5,681 bases of DNA from UBA5499 sp002426275. Lineage in GTDB: Bacteria > Bacillota > DTU084. The translations under genes were made by a program, and so were the position numbers. The stretch covers positions 1-5,681 of the forward strand of contig CALASN010000125.1 of assembly GCA_937888735.1 (NCBI GenBank). Reading direction: 5' to 3'. Shown one piece after another: positions 5,626 through 5,681 of the stretch. Every line of letters starts with the position of its first letter. Position 1 is the stretch's first letter. Below the pieces are notes generated by a model that was not told where the DNA came from, did no database searches, and was given only the letters and a program-made list of their open reading frames with translations.

Positions 5626-5681
5626 ATTAGGATAGGGGGCGGTTATTAACCGCCGACCCTCCTACACCACCTAGCATGCGG
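5626..5681 (-). mobile_element. 3' end of a group II intron (part of domain V and complete domain VI), 5' part beyond the window
   Basis: Read on the minus strand, 5681-5666 (CCGCATGCTAGGTGGT) resembles the 3' strand of domain V. Domain VI follows. Its base is TAGGA (5664-5660) paired with TCCTA (5632-5628). Next comes GGG (5659-5657) with CCC (5637-5635), then a 7-bp apical stem GGCGGTT/AACCGCC (5654-5648 with 5644-5638) closed by AAT. An unpaired TA on the 3' side provides a bulged A at 5633, 7 nt before the intron end at 5626, the expected branch-point spacing. The intron would end in AT and the 3' exon begin CTGG. The pattern GGTGGTGTrGGAGG plus a GC-rich hairpin is what I know from bacterial group II introns. 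The maturase/reverse transcriptase gene is expected to the right on the same strand. Confidence 0.7.

Noticed and set aside
5638..5654. GC-rich hairpin as a Rho-independent terminator
   Set aside because: No T-run follows the stem on either strand, and the extra basal pairing with a bulged A is better explained as group II intron domain VI.

Overview
The window looks like chromosomal DNA from an endospore-forming, moderately GC-rich member of the Firmicutes. The strongest evidence is a clear spoIIM gene (forespore engulfment). Supporting signs are strong AGGAGG-type Shine-Dalgarno sites paired with TTG or GTG starts, and a YhaO/YhaN-type nuclease pair. A Clostridia or Peptococcaceae-like lineage is likely, but the species cannot be read from this sequence.

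All four recognisable genes lie on the minus strand and read from right to left. They are an SbcD/Mre11-family metallophosphoesterase (YhaO-like, 3663-4784), an SbcC/Rad50-like coiled-coil ATPase (YhaN-like, 1294-3660), a 219-aa protein that looks like a divergent relative of 2-phosphosulfolactate phosphatase ComB (644-1303), and spoIIM (578 to beyond the left edge). The first three are packed with a 2-nt gap and then a 10-nt overlap. Two of them start with TTG, and each of those Shine-Dalgarno sites lies inside the preceding gene, so they should form one translationally coupled operon. A 65-nt gap before spoIIM holds a close match to a mother-cell sigma-E promoter, so spoIIM can be switched on during sporulation apart from the upstream nuclease genes.

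The YhaO/YhaN pair should act as an ATP-dependent DNA end-processing nuclease complex. The YhaN-like partner has no CxxC zinc hook. At the middle of its coiled coil it carries a hydrophobic hairpin (about residues 376-415), which suggests membrane attachment.

To the right of the operon (about 4800-5625) is an 820-nt stretch that is visibly more A/T-rich and has no recognisable gene. It holds an imperfect direct repeat, two long-spaced inverted repeats, a cluster of back-to-back small hairpins and two promoter candidates pointing at the operon. At the right edge (5626-5681) the minus strand carries what looks like the 3' end of a group II intron: part of domain V and a complete domain VI with a bulged A. 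The intron body and any reverse transcriptase would lie beyond the window.
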